Shown piece by piece: positions 33,099 through 42,349 of a stretch of 64,000 nucleotides of DNA (positions are counted from its first letter, which is position 1; each line of letters begins with the position of its first letter). Location of the stretch: NCBI RefSeq assembly GCF_039534085.1, contig NZ_BAAAUT010000014.1, positions 1 to 64,000 of the forward strand. The letters run 5' to 3'. Below the pieces are notes generated by a model. That model was not told the origin of the DNA and did not search any database. It worked only from the letters and a program-made list of their open reading frames with translations. The translations under genes and the position numbers were made by a program. Source of the DNA: Planomonospora_B alba. GTDB lineage: Bacteria > Actinomycetota > Actinomycetes > Streptosporangiales > Streptosporangiaceae.

Positions 33099-33692
33099 TC
33101 AGACGCCGAGCGCGGGCGGGACGAGGCCCGGCAGCGAGGGCACCTCGCCCGGGGCCAGGGTGCCGGTGCCGCCCGGCAGCGCCCCGGGGAGCGTCGAGCC
33201 CGGGAAGCCCCAGGTCTGGCGGCCTTCGCACCCGCTGGTGCCCTCCGCGTAGGCGGGCATGGCTCCGTCGGTGCTGTAGATCATCCCGCTGTACTTGACG
33301 CACTTGCCGTCCGACTTCAGCCGGATGGGCCCGCCGTAGTACTTGTACTTGCCCTGCATCGCCTGGTTGTAGCCGCGTCCGCCGCTCCCGTCCGAGTCGA
33401 CCTCCAGGGCCACCTGGACGGTGGTGGCGGTTCCGAGGGACGTCGCCTTCATCGCGACCGCGCAGTGCTGCCCCGTCTCGGCGTTGTAGAGAAGGTGAAG
33501 GTAGCCGACGACCCCGCCGGGGTAACCAGACTTCATCGGACGGGTGCTTCCGGGGACCTTCTTGAATCCCGAGCCGCACACCGCCTCCGGTTTGTAGGGG
33601 TTCGTGACCGCGGAGGCGGTCTGCATGGGAACCATGGTGACGGCGGCCGCGACCAGCACCGTCACGGCGGCTTGCTTCTTGACGAGTCGCAT
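33099..33692 (-). CDS. SapA-like secreted protein
   Basis: 197 residues from ATG 33692. A signal peptide (KKQAAVTVLVAAAVTMVPMQ ... TASA) is followed by EAVCGSGFKKV, LHLLYNAETGQHCAVAMKAT and KYYGGPIRLKSDGKCVKYSG, resembling the spore-associated protein SapA of Streptomyces. The paired Cys fit two disulfides. The last 35 residues are a Pro/Gly/Leu-rich tail not typical of SapA. It is likely an exported protein of aerial growth or the spore surface, by similarity only. Confidence 0.68.
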   Translation of the reverse strand: MRLVKKQAAVTVLVAAAVTMVPMQTASAVTNPYKPEAVCGSGFKKVPGSTRPMKSGYPGGVVGYLHLLYNAETGQHCAVAMKATSLGTATTVQVALEVDSDGSGGRGYNQAMQGKYKYYGGPIRLKSDGKCVKYSGMIYSTDGAMPAYAEGTSGCEGRQTWGFPGSTLPGALPGGTGTLAPGEVPSLPGLVPPALGV

Positions 33693-33939
33693 CTTCGATA
33701 TCCCCCGAATATGACGCCGGAGATTCCCGTTACCAGTTCGGAAATCCTTTTCATGATCAATCGGGGTTTCCCGAAAGGCAAGGACATCCGTGCAAAAAAC
33801 CCGCATCCCTTCATTCACCGTGCCTCTAAATGGGGAGAAATATGTGGACCCGGATAATCCATGCCAACGACCGCGGTACGGCCTCAACACGGGCATGCGC
33901 TGTGACCTGCGGGGACGGCGGGTGGATACGCTCGGAGGC

Positions 33940-34479
33940 ATGTCCGACCAGCCTGCCTGCCACTGCCTGCTCTGCGAGGAGCACGACGTCGAACCCGACG
34001 ACGTCGACCTGCGCACGATGCGCGACGTCCGGGAGCGGGGGTGGACGGTCGTCATGATCCCGGAGGACGAGGAGGGGCCGGGCTGGGCGTTCACGGTCGG
34101 GCTCTGGCACACGTTCCGGTCGCCGGAGACCGCCATGTTCGGCCTGCGCGTCGAGGTGCTGCGCGACTGCCTCGACACCCTGGCGGGCGCGGTCGCGGCC
34201 GGGCACCCGCTCAGCGCCGGCCAGCGGCGCCACGACGTCATCCGGGACTACCCGGTCGCCGTCAGGGAGGTCGACCGGAGCTGGTACCGGTCGCTGTTCG
34301 GCCTGGCGCTCCACTTCTACCAGCGGCCGCCCCTGCCCTTCATGGAGGTCGTCTGGCCGGACGCGCGCGGACACTTCCCCTGGGAGCGGGAGGCCGCCCC
34401 CGGGCTCGCCGAGCGGCAGCCCGCCCTGTGGGTGCCGAAGGACGACCACGCGCCCGGCTACTGGTCGAAGCTGCCCTGA
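33940..34479 (+). CDS. DUF4262 domain protein
   Basis: 179 residues from ATG 33940; the close GGAGG leaves the exact start open and an ATG at 33895 is in frame. The N-terminal CHCLLCEEHD cluster and GWTVVMIPEDEEGPGWAFTV with GLWHTFRSPE are DUF4262 hallmarks. FGLALHFYQRPPLPFMEVVW and FPWEREA are at the C-terminus. The family function is unknown. The N-terminal Cys/His residues could bind zinc. Confidence 0.78.
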   Translation: MSDQPACHCLLCEEHDVEPDDVDLRTMRDVRERGWTVVMIPEDEEGPGWAFTVGLWHTFRSPETAMFGLRVEVLRDCLDTLAGAVAAGHPLSAGQRRHDVIRDYPVAVREVDRSWYRSLFGLALHFYQRPPLPFMEVVWPDARGHFPWEREAAPGLAERQPALWVPKDDHAPGYWSKLP

Positions 34480-34609
34480 GCCGGGCAGCCGTCCCCACCG
34501 GCACCGGCGGCCGCCCCGGTTCGGCGGCGTGCCCGTGCCGCCGCTCGGCCGGTCGGGAGACCCCGGGGTTCCCTCATCCCGCTCGCTCCGCAGGGGCACC
34601 GGCCCCGGG

Positions 34610-34672
34610 GTCGGCGGAGGCGGGGCGTCAGGCGGCGGAGGCGGGGCGTCAGGCGGCGGAGGCGGGGCGTCA
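34610..34672. repeat. 21-bp tandem repeat, three copies, including a stop codon
   Basis: Three copies of GCGGAGGCGGGGCGTCAG-type units end at 34630, 34651 and 34672. On the minus strand the last copy supplies the TGA stop of the membrane-protein gene, and the other two repeat that stop downstream. Confidence 0.85.
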
Positions 34673-35155
34673 GGCGGCCGAGGCGTCCCTGACCGCGGCG
34701 GCCAGCCAGACGACCAGTGCGGCGGCGGTCATGACGGCGATGACGATCAGTGCGGGAAAGTACCAGCCGGGGAAGAGCAGCCCGAGATCGATGTCCCCGG
34801 AGGGGTACAGCACGATCACATGGGTGGCCGACACCACCAGGGCGAGACTCGTCAGGTAGACCATGCCCACGGCCGCGCACAGCACGAGGCCCCCGGCGGT
34901 GGATCGGCGGTTCAGCCGGCCGCCCGACGCGACCAGGACGGCCGCCTCGGCGGCGAGGACGAGGGCGAAGCCGCCCGTCCATCCCCCCGCCGACGCGAGC
35001 TGCGTGTCCGCTCGTTCCACCATCCCCTCGGTCAAGGGCCCTCCGGTCTGCCGGGCGGCCACCTGGAGCGCCGTCAGGCTCACCACGGCGTACAGCAACG
35101 GCGCCGCCGCGGCGCACCACAGGGCGGTCCGGCGCGTCAGACGTCTCAGGTCCAT
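34670..35155 (-). CDS. Four-helix membrane protein, single-repeat relative of 13104-14234
   Basis: 161 residues with four hydrophobic helices (about 10-35, 58-78, 87-112 and 128-153). The loop before helix four reads LLFPGWYFPALIVIAV, matching the PDWYVPA and PDWYPPA loops in both halves of the 376-residue protein encoded at 13104-14234. No family is recognised and the function is unknown. Its stop codon lies within a 21-bp tandem repeat. Confidence 0.6.
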   Translation of the reverse strand: MDLRRLTRRTALWCAAAAPLLYAVVSLTALQVAARQTGGPLTEGMVERADTQLASAGGWTGGFALVLAAEAAVLVASGGRLNRRSTAGGLVLCAAVGMVYLTSLALVVSATHVIVLYPSGDIDLGLLFPGWYFPALIVIAVMTAAALVVWLAAAVRDASAA

Positions 35156-35294
35156 GATCGGTCAGACGGCGGGCCCCGGCGGAGGGTTCCGTACGGATCG
35201 CCTTCCGGTCATCCCCCGGGCTCCGTCCGGCCCGGTGAACGTCTCGGCCTTTCCCCGGCGAAGCCGGGCCGGTGGGTCCTCCCCGCACACGGGT

Positions 35295-36600
35295 TCACCG
35301 GTCACCGTGCCCGGCCGCGGTCCTCGGGAGCGCGAGCATCACCAGTGCCGCCACGACGTAGAGCACCGCGGAGACGGCGAGGACGGTGCCGAGCGCGTGA
35401 CCGTGGTCGGACGGTCCCGGTGTGCCGGTCGCCGATCCGGTGGCGGCGGTGAAGAAGACCGTGCCGAGGACGGCGACGCCGACGGCGCCGCCGATCTGGT
35501 TGACGGTGGAGAGCACGCCGCCCGCGGCGCCCGCGTTGCGTGCGGGGACGCCGGCGAGGACGACGTTGACGAGTACGGGGGCGGCGAGACCGAGACCGAG
35601 GCCGCCGAGGAGGAGAGCGAGGGCGAGGTACCAGTACCCGGGATCGCCGCCGTCCCCGACGATCGCCCGCAGGACGAGCTGGGACGCCCCGATGGTGAGC
35701 GAGCCGGTGATCAGCAGGGCTCTGCCGGCCTTGGCGGCGAGGGCGACGCCGAGTCCCGAGGTGGTGATCGAGCCGAGCGCGTACGGCAGGATCACCAGGC
35801 CGGTCTCCCACGCGGTGCGGCCGGTGCCGTTCTGGAGGTAGACCGACAGGGTGAGGAAGAACGCCCCGATGCCGCCGAAGAAGAGCACGGACGCGCCCAG
35901 GCCGACCGTGAGGGCGCGGATCCGGAGCAGGGCCGGATCGAAGACGGGTTCGCTCCCGCGTCCGGTGAGGCGGCGCTCGTGGGCGATGAAGACCGCCAGC
36001 ACGGCGACTGCGGCGGCGACGAGGACGTAACCGGTCCAGGTCCGTCCCCAGGTCTCGAAACGGATCGCCCTCGATGAGCAGCCCGCCCAGCAGCGGGCCG
36101 GCGACCGACGCGAGCCCCTGGACCGCCCCGTAGGCGCCGAACGCCTTGGCGCGCTCGCCCGGAGCGAACGACGCCCGGATGATCCCGAACACCTGCGGGA
36201 CCATGATCCCCGCGGTCAGCCCCTGCACGGCGCGCATGCCGATGAGCGTCCCCGGATCGGGGGCCAGCGCGCAGAGCGCGGAGGTGACCATGAACCCGGC
36301 CAGCCCGGTCATGAACAGGCGTTTGCGGCCGTACTGGTCGCCGAGCCGCCCGCCGGTGATCAGGCCCGCGCCCAGGGTGAGGACGTAGGCGGCGACCGTC
36401 CACTGGATCTGGGCGCCGTCGGCCCCCAGGTCCCGGGCTATCGCCGGGGCCGCGACGGTGACGATCGTCGCGTCGAGGAGGTCCATGAAGGAGCCGAAGA
36501 GCACCACCAGGAGCGCCGCGCCCGCGCCCGCGCCGGAGATGGGTGCCGAGGAACCGTCAGGTGTACGCGTGCCCTTTCCCGGGCTCTGTGAAGCGGCCAT
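35295..36600 (-). pseudogene. Decayed DHA2-type MFS drug transporter
   Basis: The N-terminal part (from ATG 36600) reads through GSFMDLLDATIVTVAAPAIA, the GGRLGDQYGRKRLF motif A and GGLLIEGDPF. The frame then changes at about 36057-36060. The second part continues TWTGYVLVAAAVAVLAVFIA and on through six C-terminal helices to 35295. About 60-80 residues normally found between these points are missing, so an internal deletion not divisible by three probably caused the shift. The divergent WYL regulator remains intact. Confidence 0.75.
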
Positions 36601-36612
36601 GCCGGCCACGAT

Positions 36613-36628
36613 GGCAGTTATAGTTGCC
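36613..36628. promoter_or_regulatory. Dyad between transporter remnant and WYL regulator
   Basis: GGCA-GTTATAGT-TGCC, with a TATA centre, lies in the 60-bp divergent region. It may be the operator of the WYL-type regulator and overlap its own promoter. Confidence 0.45.
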
Positions 36629-36661
36629 ACCGAGTGACCGCTTCGGACGAGGGGATGAGCG

Positions 36662-37633
36662 ATGGCCGCCACCTCCGCGCGGGCGCTCAAGCTGCTGTCG
36701 ATCTTCGGGATCGGCGCGACCCTGACCGCCGCGGAACTCGCCGCCAGGCTCGGGACGTCCGTGCGGACCGTACGGCGCGACATCGACACGCTCAGAGATC
36801 TCGGGTACGAGATCGATGCCGTGCGCGGGGCGGGCGGCGGCTACCGGCTCGGCCGCGCGACCCGGTTGGCGCCGGTCGTCTTCGACGAGGACCAGGCCGT
36901 CGCGGTGGCCGTCGCGCTCCAGACCGTCCCCGCGATCCTGTCCGGCATCCGCGAGAACTCGGCCCGCGCCCTCGCCACGCTGAGGCAGGCCATGCCCGCC
37001 CGCAGCCGTATCCACGCCGAGGCGTTCACCGTCTCCGCGGCGCGCAACTACTGGGAGTTCCCCGCGGCGCCCATCGACGCCGAGATCATCCGCGTCATCG
37101 GCGCCGCGATCAACCGGCGGCACCTCGTCCGCGTGGACTGCACCGGTGAGGACGGTCCGGCGACGCTCACGCTGGAACCGCACGACCTCGTCGTGTGGGC
37201 GGCGCGGTGGTACCTCGTCGCGTTCGAACCGGAGGCGGACCGGTGGCGCGCGATGCGGATCGACCGCCTCGAACCGCGCATGCCCACGGGCAGGACCTTC
37301 GAGCGCCGCGACGTCCCGCACGGCGACCCGGCCGCGTTCGTCATGAACACGCACGACCGCGGCGACACCCCGGCGGAATGGCCGTGCCGCGGGTCGGCGC
37401 TCGTCGCGCTGCCCGCGCCCGTCGTCGCCCGGTTCGCCCCCGGCGGATCGACGGTCGCGCACGAGACCGACTCCAGCTGCCGGCTCACGCTCGGCGCGTG
37501 GTCATGGGCGGGGCTGGCAGGACTGCTCCTGACCTTCGACGCCGACGTCGCGGACGTCGAACCGGCGGAGCTCAGGCAGGCGCTGCGCTCCCTGCGCACC
37601 CGCATCGACGAAGGACTCGGGGACGCCGGGTGA
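36662..37633 (+). CDS. YafY-type HTH/WYL domain regulator
   Basis: 323 residues. The N-terminal HTH_11 domain reads LTAAELAARLGTSVRTVRRD and is followed by GGGYRLGRATRLAPVVFDED. The WYL domain contains VVWAARWYLVAFEPEADRWR and RAMRIDRLEPRM. WYL domains sense nucleic-acid or nucleotide ligands in studied members. It is divergent from the broken transporter, its presumed former target. Confidence 0.87.
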   Translation: MAATSARALKLLSIFGIGATLTAAELAARLGTSVRTVRRDIDTLRDLGYEIDAVRGAGGGYRLGRATRLAPVVFDEDQAVAVAVALQTVPAILSGIRENSARALATLRQAMPARSRIHAEAFTVSAARNYWEFPAAPIDAEIIRVIGAAINRRHLVRVDCTGEDGPATLTLEPHDLVVWAARWYLVAFEPEADRWRAMRIDRLEPRMPTGRTFERRDVPHGDPAAFVMNTHDRGDTPAEWPCRGSALVALPAPVVARFAPGGSTVAHETDSSCRLTLGAWSWAGLAGLLLTFDADVADVEPAELRQALRSLRTRIDEGLGDAG

Positions 37634-37714
37634 GCCCACCGGGATGCGCGGGGCCGGTGACCGCGCGGACGGACGGCGGCGCCGCGGGCCGAGCGCACGG
37701 GCCGGGCGGCGGGG

Positions 37715-38602
37715 TCAGAACAGCCGCCCCTCGATCAGCAGGTCGACGTAGACCAGGTTGACCACGACGTGGACCCCGATGGGCGCCCAGAGGTTGCGGT
37801 AGCGCGACCACAGGTAGCCGAGCATCAGGCCGTCCATGCCCTGCCGGGCCACCATCGCCGCGAGCCCCGCCCCGACGTCTCCGGCCTTCAGGTGGCTGAC
37901 GTGCATCGCCGCGAACAGCAGCGAGGTGGCGAGGATCGCGGGCCACCGGCCGTACAGCGCCTCCAGGCGGGTCTGCAGCCACCCGCGGTAGAAGACCTCC
38001 TCCAGCACGCTCGCGGTCAGCAGCGTGAACAGCGAGACCACCGCGAGCGTGACGGGGTCGGGCAGCTCCTGGGTGAGCGGCAGCCGGAACGGCCAGATCT
38101 CGGCGAGCACGAACCACGCCGCCACCGCCGGGAGCGGGGCGAGCCAGACGACGGGCCGCGGGATCGCCCGGGCGGCCGGGCCGCCGCGCCGCAGCAGCCG
38201 GAAGGCGATCAGCGGCACGGCCAGCAGGAGCAGCGGCTTGACCACCGCGTACCACGCGTCCCGGGGCTGGCCGGCGACCGCGAGACCGGCCACGACCAGC
38301 GGGAAGGCGACCGCCGCCGCGACGAGCACCCGGGCCTCCCGGGCGAGGCGCTCCCGGGGCAGCCCGGCCAGCGGCTCCGGCAGGGCCCGGCCGGGCGGGA
38401 CCAGCCGGGTCAGCAGCAGCGCGGCCAGGGGCGGGACCGCCGCCGCCCACAGGGAGGACGTGGCGGCGCCGGGATCCGCCGAGGCGGTGATCTCGGTGCG
38501 CCCGGTGACCGCGAGCCAGGCGTAGGCGAACACGAAGACGCCCGCCCCGGCGGCGGTCGCCGCGGTGGTGCGGGGCGTCCGCGGAGTGTCGGCTCTCACC
38601 AT
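37715..38602 (-). CDS. CPBP family intramembrane metalloprotease
   Basis: 295 residues from ATG 38602; a longer start at 38665 is possible. About eight helices carry the three CPBP motifs: EEVFYRGW (EExxxR), FAAMHVSH, and HVVVNLVY (HxxxN). These Glu and His residues form the metal site of the Rce1/CAAX-protease fold. It is divergent from a sigma-factor operon. The substrate is unknown: prenylated protein, bacteriocin or anti-sigma processing. Confidence 0.83.
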   Translation of the reverse strand: MVRADTPRTPRTTAATAAGAGVFVFAYAWLAVTGRTEITASADPGAATSSLWAAAVPPLAALLLTRLVPPGRALPEPLAGLPRERLAREARVLVAAAVAFPLVVAGLAVAGQPRDAWYAVVKPLLLLAVPLIAFRLLRRGGPAARAIPRPVVWLAPLPAVAAWFVLAEIWPFRLPLTQELPDPVTLAVVSLFTLLTASVLEEVFYRGWLQTRLEALYGRWPAILATSLLFAAMHVSHLKAGDVGAGLAAMVARQGMDGLMLGYLWSRYRNLWAPIGVHVVVNLVYVDLLIEGRLF

Positions 38603-38763
38603 GATCGAGATGCTCCCCCGGCGCGGCCCCGCCGTCATCCTCCGCCGGTCCCGGCTCCGCGTCATGCTTTCGATGTACGCCGGACGACCGGATATGCCGG
38701 AAACAGATATCCGTTGCCGGACACGTACGGGGATGACCGAGTTCCCCTGCGGAAGGAAGCAGC

Positions 38764-39321
38764 GTGGGCCCTCCTGACCCCCAGCGGCGCTTCGAGGAGA
38801 TCTACACCGCGTACTATCCCGACCTCCTCGCCTACGTCCGGCGCCGCACCGACACCCCCGACGACGCCGCCGACGCGCTCGCCGAGACGTTCACCACCGC
38901 CTGGCGCCGCCTCGCCGACGTCCCGGAGGGGCACGCCGCCCGCCTCTGGCTGTACGGCACGGCCCGGCGGGTGCTGGCCAACGGCCACCGGGCCGAGGGC
39001 CGCCGCACCGAGCTGGCGTCGCGGCTCCGCACGGAACTGGCCGGCTGGGCCGAGCGGGACGAGGAGACCGGGCACGACCCCGGCGGGGTCCGCAAGGCGT
39101 TCGGGCGGCTGAGCCCCGACGACCGGGAACTGCTCTCCCTGGCCGGCTGGGAGGGCCTGGACAGCGCGGAGATCGCGACCGTGCTGGGCTGCTCGCGCGG
39201 GGCCGCACGCCTGAGGCTGCACCGGGCGCGCAAACGGCTCGCCCGGGAGCTGGAGGCCGCCGGACTCGATCTGACCAGGTACGGCCCGCGCGCGGTCGCG
39301 CTGGCGAAGGGAGAGAGCTGA
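38764..39321 (+). CDS. ECF-type RNA polymerase sigma factor
   Basis: 185 residues from GTG 38764 with GGAAGGA upstream. Region 2 includes FEEIYTAYYPDLLAYVRRRT and DDAADALAETFTTAWRRL. Region 4 includes LSPDDRELLSLAGWEGLDSA and GCSRGAARLRLHRARKRL. The stop overlaps the following gene by one base (TGATG), which is the usual sigma/anti-sigma coupling. Confidence 0.86.
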   Translation: MGPPDPQRRFEEIYTAYYPDLLAYVRRRTDTPDDAADALAETFTTAWRRLADVPEGHAARLWLYGTARRVLANGHRAEGRRTELASRLRTELAGWAERDEETGHDPGGVRKAFGRLSPDDRELLSLAGWEGLDSAEIATVLGCSRGAARLRLHRARKRLARELEAAGLDLTRYGPRAVALAKGES

Positions 39322-40217
39322 TGCACGAGATCGACCGCCTCGTGGCGGGCATCGCCCCCGGTCCGGGGCCCGGCATGACCCCGGGCGCCCGGGAGCTGTT
39401 CGACGAGATCACCGCCGCCCCGGCCGCCGCACCCGCCCGGCGCCGCCGGTGGTGGGCGCCGATCGCGCCCGTGCGCACCGCGGGTGCGCGGCGCCGCCGG
39501 TGGGCCGCCCTGCCGGTCGCCGCCGGAGCCGCCGTCCTGGGCATGGTGGCGACCTGGAGCCTCCCCGGCGCCCTCGGTCCGTCCCCGGCCTCCGCGGCCC
39601 TGGACATCAAGCGGGACGGTGACCACTACGTCATCACGGTGAAGGACCTGTTCGCCGACCCGGAGATGTACGAGCGCGAACTCAAGGCCCGGGGCCTGGA
39701 CATCACGCTCAAGCTCCTGCCCACCTCGCCGGGTGGGGCGGGCGACATCTTCGTGGTCAACGACGTGGACCGGCTCAGGTCAGGTGAACCGGTGCCCGTG
39801 GACGGACCCGTCACGGCCGTCGGGAACGGCTCCTGCGAGCGGCCCGGTGAATGTCCGACGGGGGTGAGGGTGCCGGTGGACTTCGCGAAGAAGGCCGAGA
39901 TCACGCTCGGCCGGGAGGCACGGCCCGGTGAGGCGTACATGATCCGGCCCCTGCTGGAGATGCCGGGCGAGCCGCTCCACTGCGTCGGCTACGTCAACAA
40001 GACCGTCACCGAGGTCACCGCCATGCTGCGGGAACGCGGCGTGGAGCCGGAGTTCACCTCCTCCGTCGATGCCGGCCCGTCGGTCCCCGAAGACTGGTAC
40101 GTGCACGACGGGGTGATGGCCGCGGCGGGCGAGGCCATCGTCCTGGCCGGTCCCGAGCCGAATCCCGCCCCCCGGCCGGTCGGCGAGTTCTGCCCGGGAG
40201 GGCCGGTGGGCTCCTGA
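39321..40217 (+). CDS. Membrane-anchored partner of the sigma factor
   Basis: 298 residues. A cytoplasmic N-terminus of about 60 residues precedes a single membrane helix (ALPVAAGAAVLGMVATWSL, about 63-82) and an extracytoplasmic domain with two Cys pairs (GSCERPGECPTG; HCVGY and FCPGG). The layout resembles anti-sigma or CU044_5270-like proteins that follow ECF genes in actinomycetes. No zinc-binding anti-sigma motif was seen. Confidence 0.65.
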   Translation: MHEIDRLVAGIAPGPGPGMTPGARELFDEITAAPAAAPARRRRWWAPIAPVRTAGARRRRWAALPVAAGAAVLGMVATWSLPGALGPSPASAALDIKRDGDHYVITVKDLFADPEMYERELKARGLDITLKLLPTSPGGAGDIFVVNDVDRLRSGEPVPVDGPVTAVGNGSCERPGECPTGVRVPVDFAKKAEITLGREARPGEAYMIRPLLEMPGEPLHCVGYVNKTVTEVTAMLRERGVEPEFTSSVDAGPSVPEDWYVHDGVMAAAGEAIVLAGPEPNPAPRPVGEFCPGGPVGS

Positions 40218-40365
40218 CCTCGTTCCCGGCTCCGCCCGGTGCCGCTCCTGCTCCGTGAGGGGAGTCCCCGGCCCGGCCTCGGGCGGGGCACGCCCGGCTT
40301 CCGGGATTGGGGACGCCCTCCGGACCCCGCTGGCCGGGAGGGCGTCCCCGATCTAGGGTGTGGGC

Positions 40366-41079
40366 GTGCTGGACTACGACGCGGAGGCGGCCCGCTACGA
40401 CGCGACGCGCGGGGGCGTGCCGCGGGCCGAGGCCGCCGCGCGGGCCGTGCTGGGGCTGCTCCCCGCCGAGGCCGGGACCCTGCTCGACGTCGGCTGCGGC
40501 ACGGGCCTGGTGACCTCGCGCATCGTCCGGCCGGGCCTGCGGGTGCTGGGGCTGGACGCCTCGATCGGCATGGCGCGGCTGGCCCGCGACCGGCTGGGGC
40601 ACCGGGTGCTGCTGGGCGACGGTCGGGACCTGCCCTTCGCCACCGCCTCGCTCGACGCGGTCTGCGCGATCTGGCTGCTCCACCTGATCCCGGGCGTGCC
40701 GGAGACGGTCGCCGAGTGCGCCCGGGTGCTGCGGCCCGGCGGGGTGCTGATCACCACCGTCGACAAGGACGCCGCCCGCCAGGCCGACGACATCGGCCGG
40801 GTGCTCGCGCCGTACCGCACGCGCGGCGTCCGCGACCGCCGCGACCTGGTCATCGCCTGCGGCGAGCGGCACGGGCTCCGCCTGGCCGCCGAGACGACCT
40901 TCACCGGTCACGGCCAGGGCCGCTCGCCGCTGCAGACCGCCGAGCTCGTCGAGGCCGGTTTCTACGCCTCCGTCCTGGCCCGCGCCGACGAGGTGAGGGA
41001 ACGGCTGGCCGCCCTGCCCGACCCGTCCGTCCCCCGCCCCGACCCCGTCTACCGGGTGGTCTGCCTCCGCCGGTCGTAG
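40366..41079 (+). CDS. Class I SAM-dependent methyltransferase
   Basis: 237 residues from GTG 40366, with AGGG seven bases upstream; GTG 40360 is in frame. Motif I is LLDVGCGTGLVT, a second acidic loop is in GLDASIGMARLARD, and LLGDGRDLPFATASLDAVCA supplies motifs II/III. This fits the Methyltransf_11 family (UbiE-like). The substrate is unknown and no pathway neighbour is present. Confidence 0.84.
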   Translation: MLDYDAEAARYDATRGGVPRAEAAARAVLGLLPAEAGTLLDVGCGTGLVTSRIVRPGLRVLGLDASIGMARLARDRLGHRVLLGDGRDLPFATASLDAVCAIWLLHLIPGVPETVAECARVLRPGGVLITTVDKDAARQADDIGRVLAPYRTRGVRDRRDLVIACGERHGLRLAAETTFTGHGQGRSPLQTAELVEAGFYASVLARADEVRERLAALPDPSVPRPDPVYRVVCLRRS

Positions 41080-41296
41080 AGCGTCCCGGGGGACCGGACT
41101 CAGGCGTAGATGCCGGCGGGGGTGACGAGGCGGAGGCCGGGCGTGGCCGCCGCGTGGACGGCCTCCCCGGTGAGGGACGGTCCGAGCCTCGGTTGCCCGC
41201 TCCCACCCGCCGCCGCACCGCCGCGATCCCCGGCCACGCCGTCTTCGCCACCGAGAGCGCGGGTCCCAGCCATGATCTCAAAGTGCCACCGGAGTG

Positions 41297-41701
41297 CTAA
41301 TCGATGATCGCGGTGACCTCGGCCTCGATGAGGATGCCGGGTTCAAAGAGGATGTCGACCCCGATCAGCGCGAGCGGCGGCGTCGCGATGTCGAACTCGC
41401 GGGCCGCCTGTTCGATACCCGCGTTGAAGGCGTCGTACATTTCCCTCTTCCAGCCCGCGGCGTACCACGTGAAACGGACGACGTCGTGGAACGTCGCCCC
41501 TGCCTCGTCGAGCGCCTTGGCGACGTTGCGGTAGACCTGAGCGACCTGCCCGGCGAGGTCGCCCGGTGCCACGAGGTCGCCGTTCTCGTCCCAGGCGACC
41601 TGTCCCGCGATGTGGACCTGCTTGCTCCCCGTCGCCACCGCGACGTGGTGGTAGATCGGGACTCGGACATGCCCGTCAGGGTTGATGAGCGAAACAGCCA
41701 T
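41297..41701 (-). CDS. RidA family protein 1
   Basis: 134 residues with AAGGAG upstream. VHIAGQVAWDENGDLVAPGD and QVAQVYRNVAKALDEAGATF are RidA-fold landmarks. The Arg that E. coli RidA uses for imine hydrolysis (R105) is not conserved: the corresponding segment reads PPLALIGVDIL. It may bind or process another small molecule as a trimer. It is followed upstream by a second RidA gene, likely one operon divergent from HxlR. Confidence 0.8.
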   Translation of the reverse strand: MAVSLINPDGHVRVPIYHHVAVATGSKQVHIAGQVAWDENGDLVAPGDLAGQVAQVYRNVAKALDEAGATFHDVVRFTWYAAGWKREMYDAFNAGIEQAAREFDIATPPLALIGVDILFEPGILIEAEVTAIID

Positions 41702-41799
41702 GGGATCTCCTTATTGGTCTTTCGTCTGCTCGGGTGCGCGCGGATGCGGCTGAGTACCGTCGTGGATCGCTTCAGCGCTCGGTGGCCGAGGGCATCCGT

Positions 41800-42207
41800 T
41801 CAGTCGAGGACCGCGATGGCTTCGATCTCGACCAGGTGGTCGGGGATGTCCAGCGCCGCGACGCCCAGCAGCGTGGCCGGCGGGACCGGGGTGACCCCCA
41901 GTTTCGCGGCCGCGCGCGAGATCCCCTCCAGGAGCCGGGGCATCTTGTCGGGGGTCCAGTCGACGACGTGGACGGTCAATTTCGCCACGTCGCCGAAGGA
42001 ACCGCCGACCTCGGCCAGGGCGGTGGCGATGTTGAGGTAGCACTGCTCGACCTGCGCGGCGAGGTCGCCTTCGCCGACCGTGGCCTCGTCGGCATCCCAG
42101 GCGACCTGCCCGGCGATGAAGACCAGCCTCGACCCCGACGCGATCGACACCTGCCGGTAGACGTCGACCTCGGGCAGTCCGCCGGGGTTCACGAGGGTGA
42201 TGGCCAT
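41800..42207 (-). CDS. RidA family protein 2
   Basis: 135 residues from ATG 42207 with AAGGAGG. It is clearly related to the adjacent RidA gene, with FIAGQVAWDADEATVGEGDL, QVEQCYLNIATALAEVGGSF and LVEIEAIAVLD. The catalytic-Arg segment reads PPATLLGVAAL, again without Arg. It is the first gene of the putative two-gene operon, opposite the HxlR regulator. Confidence 0.82.
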   Translation of the reverse strand: MAITLVNPGGLPEVDVYRQVSIASGSRLVFIAGQVAWDADEATVGEGDLAAQVEQCYLNIATALAEVGGSFGDVAKLTVHVVDWTPDKMPRLLEGISRAAAKLGVTPVPPATLLGVAALDIPDHLVEIEAIAVLD

Positions 42208-42277
42208 GCTGTCCGCCTCCTTGTCATGGGAGCCCGCGGGCTCGCTTTCACCGAGCCAAGACACCCTTGGTCTCTTG

Positions 42278-42294
42278 TGGTTACTGGGGAACCA
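42278..42294. promoter_or_regulatory. Inverted repeat in RidA/HxlR divergent region
   Basis: TGGTT-N7-AACCA lies about 70 bp from the RidA start and 55 bp from the HxlR start. It is a plausible HxlR operator but short. Confidence 0.4.
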
Positions 42295-42349
42295 TAGGAG
42301 AGTGTTCGCTGACGTGGAAGAACGCACTTTCCGGTAACGGAGGAACCTG

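Noticed and set aside
35295..36002. Independent small membrane transporter gene
   Set aside because: It is the C-terminal half of the same broken MFS gene. Its apparent start lies inside a normal transporter helix with no ribosome-binding site.
41101..41170. Minus-strand tail HAAATPGLRLVTPAGIYA resembling the end of a toxin gene
   Set aside because: It is too short and has no supporting upstream codons or motifs; chance is likely.
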